From the NCBI GenBank assembly GCA_934045905.1, contig OW203766.1, positions 12,710,745-12,774,744 on the forward strand: 64,000 nt of DNA, read 5' to 3'. Source of the stretch: Leuctra nigra. Lineage: Eukaryota > Arthropoda > Insecta > Plecoptera > Leuctridae. The translations under genes and the position numbers were made by a program. This document shows, one piece after another, positions 60,001 to 64,000 of this stretch; position 1 is the first letter of the stretch; each line of letters starts with the position of its first letter. Below the pieces are notes generated by a model, which saw only the letters and a program-made list of their open reading frames with translations, searched no databases and was not told where the DNA came from.

Positions 60001-63000
60001 TATCACGTGAAAATAAGTTGACATTATGTCTTTTTACATTCGCAATACATAAACAAACATCATGAAACAGCTTATCATAATTTTATTTCTGATTTTGCAT
60101 TGTGAAAAACCAAAGTGAACAGTCACATACAGCACTGGACCTAGGAGTTCTAATACTCATAATCTGAAGTTTATCTGTATTTTTTAAAAACAAACACGAA
60201 ATTGACAATTCTTAAAACCACAAAACGCGAAATTTCCAATTCTAAAAACGAAATGTTGAAGTTTTTAAAACCATAATCGGATCTCTACCTATTATTTATT
60301 ATTGGTCAATAAAATACCTTTGGAAACAATTTATTTTATTGATCTTATAACTGTCAGAATTATAGTTTAAATACGTTTAAATAGTTTAAATACGGAAATT
60401 AATGAAAATAAGTCTTAGTCATAGTCTTAGTCCTGATTTGATAATTTTAAAAATTATTGACAATACGAAATAATTTATTTTTGAATATAATGTAATTTAA
60501 TTAACATTTACAGAATACTTACCTTATCTAAAACCTTCTAAAACTCAGAAAAGATACCATCCACATTCCTCAAGCAAGATTGTAATCTTAGAAACAGTTT
60601 GTCACTGGCTGACAGGTATAATTGCCGAGCGACATTCTCACCCCATTCTCGTCCCCTTCAACGCGACGAAAATATACCTGAATTCGGCTGACATGATTTT
60701 AGCATGTTTAGTGGGCCGCCTGAATTGATACTACTTGCATTACACCTTACTAATCAATTATTATATTAATATCTAATAATGTTATCGATATGAAACTCTT
60801 TTATATCCAGTAGACTATCATAATGCATCTTCAAAAAAAAAATCAGCCCTTTCGAGCCACAGGATTCTGTTAAAATGCGTTTTCATTGAAAAATCGTCAA
60901 ATTTGTGTCAATTTAATACGCATTTTCTCCAAAATTTGAGGTAATACAATTTTGAAAATTATTCCATTTAAAAGCCAGTAAAATTCCGCTGGATATAACA
61001 CATTGTGTAAGTTCATCAGGCTTCTGAATGTGTAGCAACAAATGTTTAAAGTTGATATTTAAATTCATTGGGTTGACCTATTCAAACCACCTTAAATTAA
61101 AAGCAAATCCTCTTTTATAATGCCATTTGTCGTGATGACATCACGACAAATGGCTAAAAATATTGTACAAATCGCTTAGAATGCACAAAATCTAATCTTG
61201 AAATTCAAAATTTCCCGGGGCTATGCGCCCCGGACCCGCATGGTACTGGGGGGCCCTCCCCCCAGGCCCCCCATTGTGTTCGTGGGCAATCGTATTTTTC
61301 GCCTTTGCTATATTTCCCAACATAATCGGAATTTTAATTTTTCCTATCCCCCCCTCTGAAAATTGAACAATTCGCACCCTACACCTAGGTATGGACACCA
61401 CACAACTCACAAGATTTGCGTATTTCCCAAGAGAAAGATTGGTGAAGTGCCCACATTGCAAAATGGGTGGTGATTTCTTTGGACCTTGAACACACTCACA
61501 CACATGCAAAATTTCTTGTTTATGACTGGGTCAATTCTTGAATTTTTCTTAATAAAATAACCATACAAGTCCCTTCCGGTATGAAATTAGTATGTGGGCA
61601 AAATTTCAGATTGATTGGTTGTTTCGCGTTACCTGACAAAAAGCCCTTAGGACAAAGTAGTGATACTTGCTAATTACTATGTTGATGAACTGTAATGTTC
61701 CAGGCATGTCCGGCACCCTGGAAGAGGCTCAGATCCGATGCTCGTTCACCGAGAAGGACGTCTACTTGTACTACTTCCTGCTGCGTCACCCGGGCCGCAC
61801 GCTCGTCTTCTGCAACAGCATCTCGTGCGTGCGCCGCCTCGCGCAGCTCCTGTCGCTGCTGCAGTGCGCCCCGCTGCCGATACACGCAAACATGATGCAG
61901 AAACAGCGGCTACGCAATCTAGACAAGTGAGTACTTTGACTTACACGACTCTACGGACATACTCAGGGCCAGTTGTTTATGGTTTCCACGATAAACGCGA
62001 AATGTTTAGAAACATGAATTTTCTGTCATATCTTTACGTTTCATACACTCCTGATTCCAAATATATGTATCGTTTTCTCGCGAATTTTCGCGAAATTTGT
62101 GTTTTGACGCGATATTGACGATTTCTCGCGAATTTGTCCCAAACCTACGTATTTTGCAACATTTCCCGATTCCGAGTATATATTTTACGAAAATTTCCTC
62201 GATCTGTGTCAAAAGTACCACGAAATAAAAAGAATTACCTTGTTTTCTTCGTAAGCCAGCAGTCAGTGCCAGCCAAAGAGTGGATGGGGTTGCCAGTTGG
62301 TTGGCTGCTGAGCATGGAATGACGCATCTACATGACCTTGAACAGGGGTGCGCATGCGCACGCGCCGAAAATCAAATTTTTTTCCATTTCACCACCAATC
62401 GCGAAAATTAACATAATTATCACCACCAATTCACTTTGGGAATGTTGAAAACGAATTTTGTATTTTTTTATCACCACAAACAACTGGCTCTGGACATACT
62501 TAATTCACAACCTCTCTGCGTAAATGTTTTTAGTCCATTTTATCACTTATTTGCCTCATGTGTTACATGCTCCAATTCCATACAAACTTTTTTCCCAAAA
62601 TTATGCTGTTGAGATTAAAGCTTTACTTCAGTAGGTAATTTTTTTTCAGCATATCAAACATGTAGATGCCATCTATTTATAGTTCAAAATTTTCTTACAT
62701 CAAAGTATTTCTCCAGCCATAATTCTTCTTCCTGTACGTATGATTTCTTGCCAATCTGCTGTCAATGCAGAAAAAGTTCAGAAACTAAAAGCAATTATTT
62801 TTGAACTTGCATCAGAAGCAATGCCCTACTTGAGGATGATGTATAGATAGAGTGATGATCTTGATTTCAGGTTCACCGCGAGTCCCACCGGCTTGCTGTT
62901 GGCCACCGATGTGGCAGCGCGCGGCTTGGACATTCCCGATGTGCAGCACGTCGTCCACTATCAAGTCCCGCGCACATCCGAGGTAGGTACCAAGAACACT

Positions 63001-64000
63001 GGTAGGTAATTACCGATAAGAAGAAATGTACGAGGTGAAAACTACCCGGCCAAAATGGAGCTCTCGTCCTTACTACACTGGAAGATGTCCATTAAACCTA
63101 GTTTCTCGTTTTTTCAAATTAATTTAAATTCCATGCAGTGTGAAAATATTTTTCTAGATATCTATATACAACTGAAAATTAACAGTGGATCTAATGCTTA
63201 TGCCAATGATGTGGCAATAGTTTTGGCTTGAAATCTCATTCTGTAAAAATTGATAGTCACATTTTTTATTATTTTAGTTCAGTCATGATTTCAGTCACGA
63301 CTACCCATAGTAGCTAGCTTCAATGTCAGACTGTTCTGTAATTAGCAGAGTACTGGAACTACCCATGGTGCATCTGTTCATGTCAATACAAGTGATACCT
63401 CTTTGGGAAAAACTTCCCAAATATAAATAAATACCTCTTAGTATTCTTCACTGGTCAACATGTAAAAAGGGCAGTACTGACGCTGCTTTGTTAAAAATGG
63501 GTCTAAGTTATTCTCTTTGCCAATATTAACCAATTAGCTTCCTCTCGTCTCGCATCAATGAAAATTTGCAAGAGTGACAAGTGACTCCACTCTTGAATCT
63601 TGATAGTTATCATAATGGCAAAACCTTTAGTTTTGCTGTACATTGACAATATAATCTGTTTTAGACCTACGTCCACCGCAGTGGTAGAACGGCCCGCGCC
63701 AGCAAGCAAGGCCTGACGCTGCTTCTAGTGGAGCCGGAAGAGAACCAAGCTTACGCTCGACTCTGCAGGACTCTGGGACGGAGTAAGTGAAACAATCGCT
63801 AACTAGGTCACAGCATTTATTATTTAATTATCAATCTTAACATACTGACGATTGATTACATTTTAAAATTTTTCCATACAGTTAAGGAAATTTGATTTGG
63901 CTATGTTCCCCTCCCTCCTCATAATTTGGTGTGGGCACGTACGTAGTGTATACAACATATAAGATACGGAGACTATGCAATATTGCACTGTGCATTTGTA
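51072..64000 (+). CDS. Ddx24: DDX24-like ATP-dependent DEAD-box RNA helicase, nine exons seen, 3' end beyond window
   Basis: Exons: 51072-51260, 51865-52581, 53889-54027, 54500-54801, 55741-55886, 57122-57396, 61704-61926, 62871-62982, 63665-63782, with consistent phases; about 740 residues visible (human DDX24 is roughly 860 aa). Seen: a Lys-rich low-complexity N-terminus (residues about 60-260), Q-motif region ending MQPTEIQ near 302, AETGSGKT (motif I, about 320-327), an acidic insertion in exon 4, PTRELAVQV (Ia), TPGRL (Ib, about 476-480), DETD instead of DEAD (motif II, about 503-506), SAT (III, about 540-542), then the C-terminal helicase lobe with [12 protein letters not shown] (V) and HRSGRTAR (VI). 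Family role: nucleolar RNA helicase linked to ribosome biogenesis and RNA metabolism. The acidic insertion, the RxMxEKGHF context after motif II and [12 protein letters not shown] match DDX24 rather than other DEAD-box families. Introns are packed with MITEs and one 3.7-kb hAT-like element. Confidence 0.9.
51367..51515. mobile_element. Small MITE, helicase intron 1
   Basis: acactgtcaacttctgcgaa near 51367 mirrors tcgcagaagttgacagtgtg at 51515. Arms extend about 50 bp through a cattggctg/cagccaatg pair. A cacgtgac motif near the centre. Confidence 0.75.
52827..53315. mobile_element. Foldback element, relative of 9538-9826, helicase intron 2
   Basis: The left end taaagctgcattcccatact and the right end agtatgggaacccagcttaa are inverted. 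It contains gcttcgcattcggttcgctt and the atggctacctttt segment also found at 9595. The interior is longer and diverged. Confidence 0.75.
53317..53849. mobile_element. TTAA-flanked MITE, helicase intron 2
   Basis: TTAA (53313-53316), GGTGGCGCGATCACTCGA, interior, TCGAGTGATCGCGCCACT, TTAA (53850-53853): 18-bp inverted ends with one mismatch. A piggyBac-type non-autonomous element that directly abuts the foldback at 52827-53315. Confidence 0.85.
55296..55650 (+). mobile_element. SINE with 5S rRNA-like head, helicase intron 4
   Basis: ttaagcaacattgagcgcag followed by tggatgggtgaccg (55319-55361) matches the internal promoter region of eukaryotic 5S rRNA (A box TTAAGCAACAT, C box TGGATGGGTGACC). 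The downstream body (to about 55650, near ctcggctctgttgagaatat) is unrelated to 5S. That is the structure of a 5S-derived (SINE3-type) element, not a 5S gene, since the 5S 5' and 3' ends are absent. Confidence 0.6.
56252..56414. mobile_element. Foldback MITE 1 of 3, helicase intron 5
   Basis: gtcgggtaggacc near 56252 mirrors ggtcctacccggc near 56400. Inner arms contain taattatcgatagttagt and actaactatcgatagttagt. Confidence 0.8.
56519..56711. mobile_element. Foldback MITE 2 of 3, helicase intron 5
   Basis: ccccatttacacggtgcaat and the inverted attgcaccgtgtaaatgggg bound the element. Inner arms are partly complementary. No ORF. Confidence 0.85.
56757..56893. mobile_element. MITE 3 of 3, helicase intron 5
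   Basis: agggccagtttttcaatg at the left mirrors attgaaagaccggccct at the right. The core ccatggcaacaaccaatga is shared with 22370-22505. Confidence 0.75.
58397..59634. mobile_element. Nested long-TIR element (arms ~240 bp) inside the hAT-like element
   Basis: 58397-58650 and 59397-59634 are inverted copies (CCGGGTG ends; inner match through cagctgttcaaatttggttg and its complement). TA flanks both outer ends, fitting a TA-target (Tc1/mariner-type) insertion. A second inverted pair (about 58665-58780 and 58850-58945) lies inside, next to a reverse-transcriptase tail. Confidence 0.75.
59004..59459 (-). mobile_element. C-terminal fragment of a non-LTR retrotransposon ORF
   Basis: A minus-strand open frame encodes [20 protein letters not shown], then [14 protein letters not shown] and [20 protein letters not shown], a conserved tail seen downstream of reverse transcriptases in several LINE clades. 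Catalytic RT motifs are absent. Captured between the arms of 58397-59634. Confidence 0.7.
61964..62493. mobile_element. MITE with inverted ends, helicase intron 7
   Basis: The left end cagggccagttgtttatggt and the right end accacaaacaactggctctg are near reverse complements. The interior is rich in cgcgaaa motifs. No coding content. Confidence 0.75.

Larger units (their letters stand above)
57665..61381. mobile_element. 3.7-kb hAT-like element with perfect 8-bp target duplication, helicase intron 6
   Basis: CACCTAGG occurs at 57657-57664 and 61382-61389. Inside it the ends CAGGGTGCGAATTG and CAATTCGCACCCTA are inverted with one mismatch. Both subterminal regions carry G/C runs. No transposase ORF was recognised; the interior holds a nested element (58397-59634) and AT-rich sequence, so it appears non-autonomous or gutted. 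Confidence 0.8.

Overview
This looks like nuclear DNA from an arthropod, most likely an insect (possibly hemipteran; the order is not established). The background is AT-rich, genes are split by GT-AG introns, nested transposon relics are dense, and protein-coding exons are islands of higher GC. No bacterial, organellar or viral gene was seen.

Two gene systems account for almost all the coding capacity. (1) Positions 1185-47836, minus strand: a head-to-tail array of four complete short-chain dehydrogenase/reductase (SDR) genes of the retinol dehydrogenase 11-14-like type. All four share one six-exon plan (exons A-F here, with conserved intron phases). The assembled exons are in frame and give 325, 320, 331 and 315 residues. 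They are called SDR-1 (40497-47836), SDR-2 (34674-39992), SDR-3 (24171-31022) and SDR-4 (1185-13726), in transcription order. SDR-3 and SDR-4 keep the YxxxK catalytic pair. SDR-1 and SDR-2 have Phe in place of the Tyr. (2) Positions 51072 to beyond 64000, plus strand: nine exons of a DDX24-type DEAD-box RNA helicase, whose 3' end lies outside the window. It is divergently oriented to SDR-1 across a 3.2-kb spacer.

The most unusual structure is intron 4 of SDR-4 (2193-6912). About 90 percent of it consists of two tandem arrays made from its own flanking splice junctions. The 3' half of exon D with its 5' splice donor is repeated 32 times (the genuine exon included) at an exact 110-bp period. 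The 5' half of exon E with its 3' splice acceptor is repeated about eight times at about 145 bp. Older-looking examples of the same process occur in SDR-3 (degenerate repeats of the exon A/donor edge) and SDR-2 (a partial copy of exon B beside its donor). This paralog array appears prone to amplifying exon edges together with splice sites.

The remaining sequence is largely mobile-element debris: hAT-like elements with 8-bp target duplications, TTAA-flanked MITEs, many foldback elements, two non-LTR reverse-transcriptase fragments, a 5S-rRNA-like SINE, tRNA-like SINEs and simple repeats. Intergenic stretches: 1-1184 (repeat tail only), 13727-24170 (MITEs and one possible orphan Cys-rich exon), 31023-34673 (LINE fragment and MITE), 39993-40496 (short spacer), 47837-51071 (divergent spacer). 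All exon boundaries come from reading splice consensus and reading frame by eye; no transcript or database evidence was available.
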